Notes: a model not told the origin generated them from the sequence alone. A DNA stretch of 64,000 nucleotides from Amphiura filiformis (GCF_039555335.1 NC_092636.1:2201501-2265500), one strand, 5' to 3'. Positions 1 to 11,001 are shown, numbered from the stretch's first letter. Numbers and translations are program-made.

Positions 1-668
1 AGTGTACCAAATGGCTTCAGTTGGGCCTTCTTTGTCCTAATTGTTTCAACCTCTCAGGGTACCTCCCCCTCCCAACGCCAACCGCTGTGTATAAAAAATA
101 GTTGCCGTTTTGGCTTCTGTTTTGGTCATACACATTTTGTCTGAAGCAAAATAAGGCCGTATGAAATTAATATTTTGGTTCTCGTCCAGAGGATTTTCAT
201 GAATTGATGAGGGAGGGAGGTTTTTTTTGTTTTTCCAATGTAAAATCAGCATTGTCAGTAGTTTTCGGTCTTTTTTATCAGTGCTCGAGGAAACGATGAG
301 GCGCTTTTTTTTTTTTCAAATGTGAGATTCTGAGGATAAACCCCTAGAGTACCACAAAAAGACTTGGAAGTGATCCTTGTTCTCTAATAAACTTATTTAT
401 ATGTATGAAAAATTCATGAATCATTCCAAAGTCTAAAATAATTGAAAAATCTAAAATAAAAAAAAATCTGACAAATCTCAGAAATTGACGAGGGAGGGGA
501 CGAGAACCAAAACATTAATTTTATACGGCCTAATGCGAAACTGGTGCACCAAATGGCTTTAATTGGACCTTCATTTTCTTAAATTGTCCAGCTTAAAAGG
601 GGAAAACTCCCCCCTCCCTCAGCCAACCCCAGCGTAAAGGGGTTGTTTTGGCTTATGTTTTGGACATG
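1..668. repeat. Repeat cluster with direct and inverted copies
   Basis: Bases 3-130 and 545-668 are diverged direct copies; both carry 'caccaaatggctt' / 'taccaaatggctt' and a stretch ending 'ttttggcttatgttttgg'. Between them, 149-186 and 497-531 are inverted copies around 'ttggttctcgtcc'. No protein of a known family is readable here, so this looks like a degraded fold-back mobile element. Confidence 0.45.
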
Positions 669-782
669 CTACCGTAAGACAGAACCACTGTCCTATTTTA
701 TACACACATAATGCTGGACCACATAAGAATCCTGGTGTAAAGTAGGGATGTGTATGCATCACTTTGGGGGTGACGGTAAGTT

Positions 783-867
783 CGGTAACTGGTGTTTCAA
801 ATCCTGACGCTATAGAAAACTCGAGCTCTTTTAACACAGGACGCACTCCTTGAGAATGAAGTAACAC
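783..867 (-). pseudogene. DEG/ENaC paralogue A, damaged exon 4
   Basis: On the minus strand an intact 3' splice site (tttttggcag) is followed by a frame reading VLLHSQGVRPVLKELEFSIA, clearly the same exon as exon 4 of the complete gene at 19831-19929. The flanking intron sequence upstream is also shared. The last part differs: relative to gene M a short deletion runs across the exon end and the 5' splice site, so exon 4 sequence joins directly to what is intron in M. With exons 2 and 3 missing between here and exon 1 at 6530-6759, this copy looks dead. Exons 5-9, if any remain, would lie before base 1. Confidence 0.75.
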
Positions 868-1103
868 CTGCCAAAAATGCCAATGATATCATACTTATGA
901 AACCCTGTCAAATATTACCATAAAGTTTAGAAGATTTTAGGGAACAAACCTATAAATATTATATAAAACGAAAGTCTTTTCGTGAGGGACGATGTGGCTG
1001 GAAGGATACGGGATATATCAAAACGAAGTAAAAAGTTTGAAAAATGCCACTAGATTATTTAGTATAAAGTATTTTATCAAAATGGTATAGTGAATAGCAG
1101 TAG

Positions 1104-1742
1104 CTGAATCAACATCTTGTCCTCCCATAACTGTAATATCACTGGCGTGTGACTATTAATAAGGACCCAGTAGCTATTTTCGGGAGCCGAGTAAAAATGC
1201 AGCTGCGCAAAGTCAATTAAACATGTTAAATCAAAGCAACATGAAATTCACCTGTTTGTCCACTTTCTTTTCTTAGTTTTCCACATGACCACCATTCCTC
1301 TGCATGCAAATTTCAGCTCTCCTCAACATACATATAGCGTTCGTTCACACCACGTCTTATGAGAGGTCTGTCCTGCCTGAGGATGTCAACTTGGTCAATA
1401 ATGTGTCTCTGGAGTTCATCAAGGTCTGCAGGAGGACCTGTGAAAATCTGTGATTTCAGATGACACCACAAGAAGAAATCCGGAGAGGTAAGATCAGGAG
1501 ATCTTAGGGGCCATTCCACTTCGTGCTTCAAAGCAATCACACGATTGCCAAACAATTTTGTAATTAAGGCGTCCTGCCAATTACTGAAACGAAAGTAGTG
1601 AAACGTGTGATTTCATGGGAATAGTTTAATTGACTTTGCGCAGCTGTATTTTTACATGGCTCACAAAAATCGCCAATGTGTCCGTATTAATGGTCATACG
1701 CCAGTAATTTTACAGTTGTGGGAAGACAAGATGTTGATTCAG
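1104..1742. mobile_element. DNA transposon with 119-bp terminal inverted repeats
   Basis: Bases 1104-1222 and 1624-1742 form long inverted repeats of equal length with roughly 20 mismatches by eye; both contain 'cagctgcgcaaagtcaatta' (one strand each). The 400-bp interior carries a transposase remnant on the minus strand. It therefore looks like an internally deleted DNA transposon. The right end abuts LINE-like sequence, so the exact outer border is uncertain. Confidence 0.65.
1313..1555 (-). pseudogene. Tc1/mariner-type DDE transposase fragment (C-terminal)
   Basis: An 80-residue frame contains EWPLRSPDLTSPDFFLWCHL followed by a P-DLDELQRHI segment. This is the typical C-terminal block of DDE transposases of the Tc1/mariner superfamily, 'WPPRSPDLxPxDFFLWG.LK', where the D of SPD is a catalytic-core aspartate. 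The N-terminal DNA-binding domain and the first catalytic Asp are missing, so it cannot be active. It sits inside the terminal inverted repeats of the element at 1104-1742, which fits an internally deleted copy. The family is assigned from motif memory only; IS630-like relatives share the block. Confidence 0.6.
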
Positions 1743-2835
1743 AGGAAGTAATGAAGTGCTGGGAGGAATACTTCAGTAAACATCTGAATTACAGAATTCC
1801 CCAGCGATTGAAATATACGTAGTCCGTCAACCCCGCTACAGCAAGTTTGCTCTTTTTCATAGATGAAGTTGAAGAGGCCATCAAGAAGCTTAAAAATATC
1901 AAAGCTTGTGGTTGGGATAAGATCTCAGCAGAAGTGTTGAAAGCAGGAGGACCTATGTTGAAACAAAATCATCAACGCAGCCTAGGCTGAAAGAAAATCC
2001 CCGAAGACTGGAGGTCTATAATAACCCCCGTGTAGGCCTACAAGGCGACAAACTGGACCCAGAGCTAAATCTCCTTTCAATCCCGGGAAAAGTGTGCTGT
2101 AGGAAGGTTCAGAATGCAACAGACTGTTGATAACCATCTGAGAGAGGAACAGTGTGGGTTCAGGAGTTCCAGATGTACCTCAGATGCGGTATCTACAGTA
2201 CGCCAAATCTTTGAAAGGCTAGAGGAAAAACGCATTCCAATACACTGGAACTTCGTAAAGCAGCATTTGACACCATATAGAGGGAGGCCCTTTGGAAATG
2301 CCTGTGATCAGTTGGAGTAGACGACAAACTGGTGAACCTCGTTGCAAGAATATACGACCAAAACCAAATGCTCAGTCGTGATAAATGGAAAGATCACCGA
2401 TTGGTGTGAAGTCCTAGTTGGTGTTAGACAGGGACGTCTTCTCTCACCATGTCTCTTCAATCTATATCTGGAATTTGTCATGAAGGCCATCCAAGGCTCA
2501 GGTGTGCAGATGGATGACATGTGCATTAACAACATCCGATATGTAGATGACAACACACTCATGGCAAAAGCATGCAGCAGCTGGGGAATATGAAAACTAA
2601 GCCAACAAAATGCAAGATCACGTCTGACAATCCACGAGATATCATGCTGAAGCAAATGCCCATTGACAGAGTTAATAACTTTGTCTTTCTGGGTAGTAGT
2701 GTGCATTCAGTAGAAGAGGATATTATGTCGCACAAAGTTGACAGCCTGGGCATTTGGTAGATTGAAAAATACCATCTGGTCTAACCATGACATCAGCAGA
2801 TCGCTGAAAGTAAGGATCTATCAGTCAGAAAGAGT
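1743..2835 (+). pseudogene. RTE-like LINE reverse transcriptase relic
   Basis: Frames on the plus strand, broken by stops and shifts, give the order of a LINE reverse transcriptase: VMKCWEEYF near 1750, AIKKLKNIKACGWDKISAEV near 1875, REEQCGFRSS near 2140, GVRQGRLLSPCLFNLYLEFV (motif B) near 2420, IRYVDDNTLM (motif C, YVDD for YADD) near 2535 and VNNFVFLGSSV near 2670. The same succession occurs in the better copies at 15436-16845 and 33684-34985. Many stops and short deletions make it non-functional. No 3' tail is visible; it stops near 2835 where tRNA/SINE-like sequence begins. Confidence 0.7.
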
Positions 2836-2936
2836 GAACAGTTTACCAACCCAAAGTGTTACAATTAAACAAGACAACATATAAATACAAATCCCGACCG
2901 GCACACAACCCAACTTGAAAAAAAAAGCAAGGGAAT

Positions 2937-3012
2937 GTGCCGGCGCGGGAATCGAACCCACGACCGTCCGATCTCTAGACGGACGCCTTATCCATTAGGC
3001 TACCAGCTCCCA
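2937..3012 (-). repeat. tRNA-Arg-like sequence (pseudogene or SINE head)
   Basis: The minus strand has a good A box (TAGCCTAATGGATAAGG), a good B box (GGGTTCGATTCC) and a plausible anticodon arm, with overall resemblance to eukaryotic tRNA-Arg. The acceptor strands do not pair fully and the putative anticodon reads AGA, not an Arg anticodon. A functional tRNA is therefore unlikely; a tRNA-derived SINE head or tRNA pseudogene fits better. Confidence 0.45.
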
Positions 3013-3099
3013 CTGATAAACGGTGGTTAAAACTGGGTCTAATGTTGGCAGTCGAGGTATACAATACACACAAACAAATATTACGCAAGTACACAAGTG

Positions 3100-3343
3100 G
3101 AGGAGATCATTACTGATGCTTAATCGTTTCCACAAACCATTAAACAATAACACAGGGACTTGCAGCTAAGAAGCGCACACCCTTGACATTCCACAATTGA
3201 CCTCCACAGCCAGGATCGGCTCCCCGCGTTTCAAGCTATATAATTCAACTTTACACGAGAGCATACTAACAACCGACAAGGTTCGAACCCGCAACCTCGC
3301 GTACTAAAGTCGAAACGCCTTATCAATTGAGCAATTTGTCGGT
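3100..3343 (-). repeat. tRNA-derived SINE-like repeat, copy 1
   Basis: This stretch is similar to 20296-20580: both share 'gcgcacaccct', 'gacattccac', 'ccaggatc' and 'cacgagagc' in the same order. Its right end (3272-3343, minus) looks like a tRNA: 7-bp acceptor ACCGACA/TGTCGGT, A-box-like TTGCTCAATTGATAAGG and B-box-like GGGTTCGAACC. This suggests a tRNA-headed SINE family, though the T-stem pairs badly. Confidence 0.5.
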
Positions 3344-4075
3344 GTCGTGAATAAATTGAAACATTTTGTTCCAAATCGTATTTTATTTACACTTTATTGT
3401 ACGTTAATATTGCCTTATTTGAATTATGGAGTACTTTTATGGGGAAATACATGTAAAACTTACTTAAATAAAATTGTTAAAATTCAAAAATGGGCTATTA
3501 GAACGGTGGCAAACGGTCACTACAGAGACCACACAGCGCCATTGTTTGCAATTATAACATATTAAAAGTTGAAGATATGTACACACTAGAATTAGGTACA
3601 TTCATGTACAGGCACTCTATAAAAGCGCCGCCCTGCTCATTTGATAATTATTTTACCGAACGTTCTGACATACATAACTACAAGACACGATATGTAATGA
3701 CCTAAATCTAACCAAAAATAAGAAAGTCTTTTTTGATCATGCCATACGTACAAGAGGTCCCATTCTTTGGAATTCTTCAGATAAAAATCTGAAAGCTTCA
3801 AAATCTGTTAAACATTTCCGTAATCAATTCAAAACAAAACTGATCTCTAAATATAATTCATCTTTTTCGTTAGCACCCCCCCCCTTCCCTTGTCTTTTGG
3901 TTATGTTATGTGATGTTGATTTATTTTGTTAATTTCATTTGATTTCAGGGAAAGGCTAACTTTCAGACCTTTTTGGTCTTCCAGCCTTTTCCTCCATATG
4001 TACCGTGTTTACATATATTTTTTTATGTAATGTCTTTGATTTTTATGGAAATAAAATATGAATGAATGAATGAAA
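3344..4075 (+). mobile_element. L2/CR1-like LINE, 3' end with (TGAA)n tail
   Basis: The frame at 3347-3565 reads LILPYLNYGVLLWGNTCKTY then IQKWAIR. This is the region just after the RT catalytic core in L2/CR1/jockey-group LINEs. Further pieces in shifted frames (SVKHFRNQFKTKL near 3810) continue the typical C-terminus. The sequence ends in a 3' untranslated part and a short (TGAA)n tail at about 4060-4075, as in L2-type elements. It is strongly 5'-truncated and frame-broken. The clade is assigned from motif style only. Confidence 0.6.
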
Positions 4076-4606
4076 ATGAATAACTTGATTGCTAACATCT
4101 TGAAATTACTATACATGTACTGCCACACTTGAATTCTTGGGGAGTTGCTTGTTAGATGGAGAATGCCACGGTTGTTTGATGGCATGTAAAACTGAGTCAT
4201 TAAAAAAAAAAGTGGAACAATGATGGCGCTATTTATCTAAAATCAGGTTTGCATCTTTACAAGGGGTAGACACTAATGTAAAATGGTATTGGAACATCAG
4301 CAAACAGACTAACAAATGACAAGGGAATTTCCAAAAAACTTTTTATCCTGAAATGTAAGGTATAACTCATATTATTTGGCTAATTTAGATTTAAAATAAA
4401 TGTAAATAGCGCCCTCAATTTGCACACAAATGTACAATTTATACAACCGTGGCATGGCAGATGCCCGGGCAGATGAAGGCTTTTTATAATGCAGTGAATA
4501 GACATCACGTGAGTACCTGTACTTGACAACTCACCGATTAAAAAGACAACAACATTTTAAGGTTAAATACAATTGATTTTCAAGGCTTGATTCCAGAGGG
4601 GCGTAA
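4076..4606. other. No gene seen
   Basis: AT-rich sequence without a plausible exon. Bases 4205-4330 weakly resemble 30110-30230 (both contain 'ggcgctatttat'), and 'gagtacctgtact' near 4510 recurs near 24550, so it is probably old repeat material. Confidence 0.4.
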
Positions 4607-4938
4607 GGGGCGCACCATTAGATTTCCAGGGGGGGCATGGGAGTTTTTTGAAAAAAAAAACTTTGCCCACTAGTGAGAAAAAAAAAAAACTTTGCCCACT
4701 AGTGAGACGAAAAAAAAAAATTTTGCCTCACTGATGAGTAAAAAAAAAAAAATTCCCCCACCCAACTTTTTACAAAAATGTACATTAAAATTGAAAAAAA
4801 ATAACTGCGGCGAAAAAAAAAATTTGGTGCTCTTGGAGGCGAAAAAAAAAAATTCCGCCGCCTTCGGCGGCGAAAAAAAAATTCTGCCTGACCCAAACTC
4901 CCATGCCCCCCCCCCCTGAGAATCTAATGGTGCGTCCC
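4607..4938. mobile_element. Fold-back element filled with A-tracts
   Basis: The ends are inverted repeats (GGGGCGCACCATTAGAT at 4607; GGGACGCACCATTAGATT on the other strand ending at 4938), followed inside by G-runs and 'catgggagtttt'. TAA flanks both ends (4604-4606 and 4939-4941), as expected for a TWA target duplication of PIF/Harbinger elements, but three bases is weak evidence. The interior has eight or so runs of 7-13 A spaced about 20-55 bp apart, with short repeated motifs such as 'ctttgcccactagtgag'. Confidence 0.55.
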
Positions 4939-5724
4939 TAAGTTGATAATGGAAACTGCCATGCAGAAAAGAATGAACTCGACCACGCGTGCAATAGTGT
5001 CAAACCGCGGCTCGTGAGTCATCCTATAGACCACTTGACATGTGACGTCATTTCCCGGCAGTATGCGCACGCATTATGGCACTTTCCATTGTTCTTTGCC
5101 CTGCAGTGTGCGTGCGCATCGTGGTGTGCTCAGGGCATGTGTAGTTTAAATCTCCCACCACATTTTATAAGTACAAGAAAGCCATTGAACAGTGAAGCGG
5201 TTCGTTCGAGCATATCGAAAGACCAATCCCTCGCCTTTGTTGATAAACATTGATGTAAAGTGGTCGGGAGGGGCGACCATAGGACCATATGGGCTGATGG
5301 GGGGGGTAATTGTGGGCAGCCGTTTTCGGCAATTTTCCTTTGGATTTTCTAAATTTTTTTTTAAAATCATCTTGGATGATATCTGTCGTGAAATAAATCA
5401 ATGCTTCTATAGGCTATAAGTATAATAGGCCTAGTAGGCCTATTTATACCCTGATTATGCAATATATACAACAATAACTACAACAACAATAACACAACCA
5501 ACAACCAATAGGGGCCTATTTTGTTAATCTAATTTGTAAAAATCAGAGAATCTGGTAAAATTATATTCATAGGCCGCGCCTATTTAGACCAGTATAGGCC
5601 TAAAAATTCCTGAATTATATAATGAAAAAAAAACGGGCAAAAAACAATCAATCGCTGCAGTCAGTAAGAAAGACACGCACAAGCATAAGAAGCAAAAAGT
5701 GAAACTAAACTAAATGGAATGGAC
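4939..5724. other. No gene seen
   Basis: No exon or transposon protein could be recognised. The part near 5420-5600 is rich in 'aggcct' motifs. Open frames here (e.g. 5014-5253 plus, 5146-5401 minus) are short and overlap each other on both strands without family resemblance. Confidence 0.4.
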
Positions 5725-5830
5725 CACATCGGGACTCGAACACGTACCAAAGTTTTCCAGCTCAAAACTATAGCATTATAAAGTCGAGCGTCGGAGTCCA
5801 ACGCGCTAACCGATTGAGCCACTGAGGGAC
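5725..5830 (-). repeat. tRNA-like sequence with possible insertion, SINE-type
   Basis: The minus strand starts GTCCCTCAGTGGCTCAATCG (A box), runs through GTTAGCGCG and, after a spacer too long for a normal anticodon arm, reaches a B box (GTTCGAGTCCC) near 5735. The end does not pair with the start as an acceptor stem. A tRNA-derived SINE head or a tRNA pseudogene is more likely than a working intron-containing tRNA. Confidence 0.4.
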
Positions 5831-6529
5831 ATATGAAAATAATTGATCTCAAACTGACTATTATCGAATAGTGCATAACAGGCTCTTATGATAAACAAGC
5901 TCATTACCGCTGTACATGTCGGAGGTATCGATGGCGAAAAACCTCGTTTTTTGCAAAAGTAGCTTAAATTTGGAGTGAAATTCAAATGGTAAAGTAAGCG
6001 ACAGACATTTGAGAAATAATGTAGGCAGTTAGTAATCAAAATTAACGTTCCACAATCCAGATATCGATAATGTAACAAAACAGTGTTTTGTGGTACAAGA
6101 TTCTCGAAAAATGTTCCCAAAAACGGGCTAATAAAATTTAATCGGTACTCTATTTGGTTCTTCCCCATGGCAACATTATTTCTTTGGTCGATTTGTAGTA
6201 CAATACAAAAAGGGAGAAAACAATCACTCGGCGTGGTTTTATACGGAGCGAACATTTGAAAAAAACTGCATGGAACGCGTTTTTGATATTGTGAACATGG
6301 TGCGTAAAAATGATTTAAACGAAGGATTTTCAAACGGATTCTAAAAATGTGTATAAACACACAAAAATAATGTAAAGATACATTCATGCACCAACTTTTG
6401 ACTCACTGCGATATTTGATTGCTGAGAAAACGCGGTTTTAGAGAACAACTTTATACGTCTTTTATACGTTTTTTATACGTTTCTTCGTGTAACCTTAATG
6501 AAAGTACTATAAATACGGTACTCTCTTAC
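5831..6529. other. No gene seen (paralogue A intron 1)
   Basis: This would be the start of intron 1 of paralogue A. A 193-codon open frame on the minus strand (5806-6387) overlaps the tRNA-like sequence and shows no recognisable family, so I treat it as chance. Confidence 0.4.
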
Positions 6530-6759
6530 CGTCTCAGTATATGGTTTTTCGGATCTGTCACATATCGTACTCCGTGGTGTGTCGTATTTCTTCCAAATTC
6601 ATGAAGATAGCCACAAAATGGTTCTTCCTTCTTGTTGCTGTTTTCTTTACCTTCTACATTGTCTAAATCTATATCAACAACGGTGTGTGGTGAATTGTGC
6701 TTGTTATTCCAATAATCTCCTTGGGGTGACTGGTTCTTTAATGTATAACTAGCATCCAT
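6530..6759 (-). pseudogene. DEG/ENaC paralogue A, exon 1
   Basis: The ATG at 6759 opens MDASYTLKNQSPQGDYWNN and the exon runs to ...NTTHHGVRYVTDPKNHILR before a GTAAGA donor at 6529. It is an orthologous match to exon 1 of M (24618-24850) and P (36890-37113), including the DIDLDNVEGKEN acidic stretch and the HG gating motif. Length is 230 nt with phase 2, as in the other two. The exon itself is intact, but exons 2 and 3 could not be found between here and the damaged exon 4 at 783-867, so the gene is probably inactive. A cassette moved by rearrangement is also possible. Confidence 0.75.
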
Positions 6760-8267
6760 TATCAAGGCACATACAGTCAAATCATCAATTGGCTTAGTTT
6801 ATTTTGAAACTGTCAATATTAACAATTTACCGTTCTTATGAATCACAAAAATATTTACCAAAACAATATCTCAATGACACAGAAACAAATCCACAATGCA
6901 ATCAGAAAAAATGCAACATGATATGAACACATAGGCAAAATAATATTGCAAATCATACACAATTTCAAACCAGTAGAGAGCGTTTTTAAATTGACTGATG
7001 GATACCATATGCTGAAGGTATTCTGGCAAACTAATAAAATTGAACATTTGATCAAAATTGGCATTCATATTTTATAAATCACGGCATTCATATTTTATAA
7101 GTGAAAAGCATCCAAAATTCTTCTTATTTTCGAATTGAATTGGATGCATCTGTCGATTACAAACTTCCGCTCTCACAATTGGAATTGAGTAAATAATCTA
7201 TGAGAATGATCCGTCCTTTGGTGTTAAACATTTAAAGCATTAATGTGCGATTTGCTCCACAGCGACGCCCTCATTTTTTCTTGAATTTCTACTTTTTGCA
7301 TGATTGTAATGCCCAGTGTACTAAAATACCATGTGAAAGACTAATAAGCCCGAAGTGCTTTAATCTCGAAGTGCTTCATTAAATTACATTTAAGTTTTAT
7401 ATATTAAATCCGGAGATCTCCGGTTTTATACCGAGTTCACCGATTCTCTATATTGAGATTGTTTGGGAGATAAGAAAACCAAGAAGAGGTGGAATGGAAT
7501 TAAAGAGCTCAAACAGAGAGAGCGCCACCTCATCTTAAATGAGATGAACCGAGGTCAAACTGACCGGGCAGGACTGGGTCATCATGCAGTTATTGTTAAC
7601 TACATAATGCACACAACACAGGGGCACTCACAATAGGCAATTGAACCCTACTGGTAGCGCTGTGTTGTAGATATACGAGATGAACTAGTTAGCGTCATAT
7701 ATGAAAAAGTATAAAAGCTATGATTTTAGTACTTTCTCTATGTTTCAATTACTTTATATTCTTTTCAAAATATCTGAATTTTCAACCCGGTACAAGCTTC
7801 AATAACATACACACCATACATTTGTATGAGAAAGAAATATACCATCTATATACAGACTCCCGTGTTATTCCAATGCACATTTTGCTTCACCGGGCCGCCC
7901 TGGCTTGATCACATTTGCAAGAGGGGTGTCACGAAACCGTAATAGGTACAAATTTAGTACTTTCTGTCAATCAAGTATGGTTTATTTTCTACATGTCAAT
8001 CTTTAAATCATTAGCATAGTCCTTATAATAACGGTGGACCGCCTTGATGAGTAAATGACAGCAAACCAGTGAAAAATACCCCAAAACTCAGTCAGTGGAG
8101 CTCCGCCCGTACATGTCAATAGCATCATTATCAATCGGATTAGTCGACTGTAGCGGACAATTCGATCGCTCATTGGATTAATATTATCACGTGGTAGTAA
8201 ATTTGCGTTGAACATCGAATACTATAATGGTTTAGTACTGCATATCTCGGTTTAATCTTCACTAAGA
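6760..8267. other. 5' flank of paralogue A; no gene seen
   Basis: Bases 6830-6965 match the corresponding 5' flank of gene M (24905-25060), e.g. 'gcaatcagaaaaaatgcaac'. The rest shows no recognisable exon or transposon protein. Short open frames such as 7720-7908 plus and 8003-8215 minus are unconvincing. Confidence 0.45.
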
Positions 8268-9240
8268 GGGTTTATGGCTGGAAAGGGCACCGTGAATTTG
8301 CCTCACTAATCTGGTGAAAGAAGTGAATGAAGAAGATGTTGGTTTACCTCTATACGGATTTGCTAAACAAGGACAGTGGTTGAGATGCGATTCTGCCAAG
8401 CAGACTGACACCTCATGGAAGAAGCTCCTATATGTCTGCACACCAGAGCTCCTGTCTTTCCATATCAATGCCATCCATGACTAACTTCCTTCACCTGCTA
8501 ATCTGAAACTGTGGGGAAAAACCAATCTTGGATTGTGCCAACTCTGCAACTACCGTAACTGTACTCTGCTCCACATCCTGAATTATTGCAGCTAGCTACT
8601 CGCTTGAGAATGGAAGGTACAACTGGCGCCATGACAAAACACTATGAACAATAGCATTAGGCCTGGCACCATATAATGATGAGGCTGCCAACACAAAACA
8701 ACAGAGTATACTCCAGACTTCATCCCTACTATTGCTTTCCGTACAGCCGATGGTACAACATACAGGAACCCAGCTCTACGTACTCCAAAGACAGAAGTAA
8801 AAAACATCCTGAAGAAGGTTAGAGACTGGACCTTCCTGATGGATGAGGAGCACAAGCCAATAGTATTCCCTCCGGAAATCGCAGAAACTACCAAGCGGCC
8901 TGATATTACGATCAATGCAGCCACCTTCAAACATGTAATCATCATTTAATTGACAGTACCATCGCAGGAGAACCTAGCCAATGCGTACGCTAGGAAAAAG
9001 TGTAAATATGAAGACCTGGGAGGGAGCCGAATGCGAAAACAGAGGATGGACTGTGTTTTACTTCCGTTCCCAGTATAAATGGGAAGCAGAGGATTCTATA
9101 ACACATCACTAACCAAATGTTTAGCTGCCTTAGGAGTCCCAAAGAGAAAAAAAGCCAATCCTAGGCACTGCCTCCAAAGCAGCTCTGAGAGCCAGCTACA
9201 TCATCTGGCTATGCAGAAAAACAAAGGCATTCCGACAGAT
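8268..9240 (+). pseudogene. R2/NeSL-type LINE relic: zinc finger and REL endonuclease end
   Basis: On the plus strand, across several frames, the typical end of an R2/NeSL-group LINE can be read. A CxxC..H..C zinc finger (LCQLCNYRNCTLLHILNYC near 8535) is followed by YNWRHDKTL near 8620, a KRPDI segment near 8895, LTVPSQENLANAYARKKCKY near 8950-9005, and GSRGFYNTSL with LAALGVPKRK near 9080-9150. In this group the RPD...LTVP...K.KY...G.RGF block belongs to the restriction-enzyme-like endonuclease (PD-(D/E)xK fold). At least two stops and frame changes interrupt it. The reverse transcriptase is missing, so this is a 5'-truncated dead copy. The 3' end is not certain. Confidence 0.65.
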
Positions 9241-10149
9241 AGGCATTCCGACCATCGATATGCACTGGGGGAATGGGGAAGGTTAACCCGCCAAAGTCTG
9301 GTCCTAAGTCCAGAGACCCCACTCCAGTGCACACTATACTGTGAAAATAGGCTTCGATGGTGACAATGTTGATGTTTTACCAACGACTATTCCTCAACGA
9401 CACTTTTCATAGCTATACACTAGTCCTACCTGCTGCCTTACACCACCCCGGGTGGACAGTTGCAACGGCGTGGCACTTGCTAGTGTAGCTTAAGCCCTGT
9501 CAGTTAGACAGCAACAAGGTGATTTTTCCAATTTTGTCATCTTCCAAGAGAGCACTACACCAGGAGTGCTCATCTTAAGAAAGGTGAAATTAGACTCCGA
9601 AGATGACCGCGCTGGTGATCTACCAATGAACTACCCCTCATGTCTAAACACATCGCGTGCGAGTGTATCATTGCATCATTGACGTATAAACTGTATGCAT
9701 ATTGCTATTCGTCTTACCTCTTGACATATAAACTGTGTGTATATCGCTATTCGTCTTACGTCTTATGTGTACATCCCAGCTGAGAGAAGCTCCGCCAATA
9801 ATCATGATAATATTACGATCGGCAAGCTAATACACACATTGTAGGCGCTTGAATGAAATCGCAAATTTCTTTGTTCTACTTCATTTGTTTAGCTCGAAAT
9901 TAAAAGGGGGGAAATGTGAGCAGTAGCTATCAGTGAAAACTAACATTTAAATTGGAATCTATTCTTTATACAAATCACACATTATTGCTTGATATAAGTG
10001 GTCCAGTGAAATACTCGGTTGGTTTACAAGATGTTATAGTACTATTTATTAGGATTTGAACTGGCGATGATACCATTAATTGATATCTTAATGAATATAA
10101 AATGTGAATGGCAAGTACCTTTATCTTAAATATATCCAATTTTGGCTCT
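9241..10149. other. No gene seen
   Basis: Possibly the 3' untranslated part of the LINE relic just upstream, then low-complexity AT-rich sequence. A block near 9875-9950 ('ttcatttgttt...aattaaaagggg') resembles 22405-22465 in intron 1 of gene M, so it is likely part of a repeat. Confidence 0.35.
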
Positions 10150-10400
10150 ATGTGCTACATATTATGTGTTAATAATTTATTCTGTTCCCGTTCTCATCAA
10201 GGCAAATGAGGGGAAAGTACTATACTACACTCCAATATACATGTATAATAAAATTGTTTCATGTTGGCTCTGGTATCCAATAGTAGCTTTATAAATAAAT
10301 CAGTAATCATAATTCGTGAAGGGACTTTTAATACATGCTGAGTACGCATGATTGGCTTTGACATTGGAAACTACAGTAGTATATATTTTATTACCAACGG
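10150..10400. repeat. Duplicated flank shared with 28590-28810
   Basis: 'ttctcatcaaggcaaatgag', 'tgtacatgtat'-like text, 'tacatgctgagt' and 'gaaactacagtagtat' occur here and, in the same order, at 28590-28810. The two blocks sit 3.4 and 3.7 kb upstream of exon 1 of paralogue A and gene M, so they are likely part of one segmental tandem duplication. A dispersed repeat is the alternative. Confidence 0.5.
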
Positions 10401-10639
10401 TATGCAGCATCTATTCATCTATTGTTTCCGATTAGAGCGCTGACATATTGGAAAATGTTGCCAATCAATATTCATAAGAGTGTTCATTCAACGTCAAGTT
10501 TTCAAAATTGGGTGACTTGGCAGTTGTGAAATACATCTGACTGGGCGTTTTAATTACGTAACGCATAAAGGCTTTGACATCATCGAATGGCTGCCTAGTG
10601 CTTTTATGTGTTTAGTTTCTATAATATTTATTGTAACAT

Positions 10640-10965
10640 TTATTTATCATTCCGTTTTCTTTCTTTTCTTTTCTCTGTACTTATTCTTTCATATGCCTAC
10701 ACTTTATCACTCTCTCGCTCTCCTTCTCTCGCTCTGGCCCCTTCTCCCTACCTCTATTTTTTTCTTTCTGTCTCCTCTAAGTCTCCCTCTCATTTCCATC
10801 ATTGGTTCCTTATCTTTCTATTTATTTATTTCTCTTTATTTATTTCTCTTTATTTCTTTCTCTTCTCTCTTCCTCCAGCCCCTTAGGTCCCTATCATTCT
10901 CTATATCCCTCCTCCCATGTTCATCCCTTCTCCCTTCCCAACAGGAGGTAGCTGACCCCTTCCCC
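10640..10965. repeat. Pyrimidine-rich tract
   Basis: About 320 bp of nearly pure C/T on the plus strand (tctctctc, ttctttctttt and similar). The overlapping open frames rich in Ser, Leu and Phe at 10606-11025 come from this composition and are not genes. Confidence 0.7.
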
Positions 10966-11001
10966 CTTGGGTATGCCACTGTTTCAATGCCAACCTCCTT
11001 C

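Noticed and set aside
2937-3012. Functional tRNA-Arg gene
   Set aside because: Acceptor pairing incomplete and anticodon reads AGA, so kept only as tRNA-like repeat.
5806-6387. 193-codon open frame on the minus strand
   Set aside because: Low-complexity hydrophobic and Cys-rich text with no family resemblance; it overlaps a tRNA-like repeat and lies where an intron of copy A would be.
8592-8945. 117-codon frame, minus strand
   Set aside because: Shadow of the R2/NeSL-like relic, which is readable on the plus strand.
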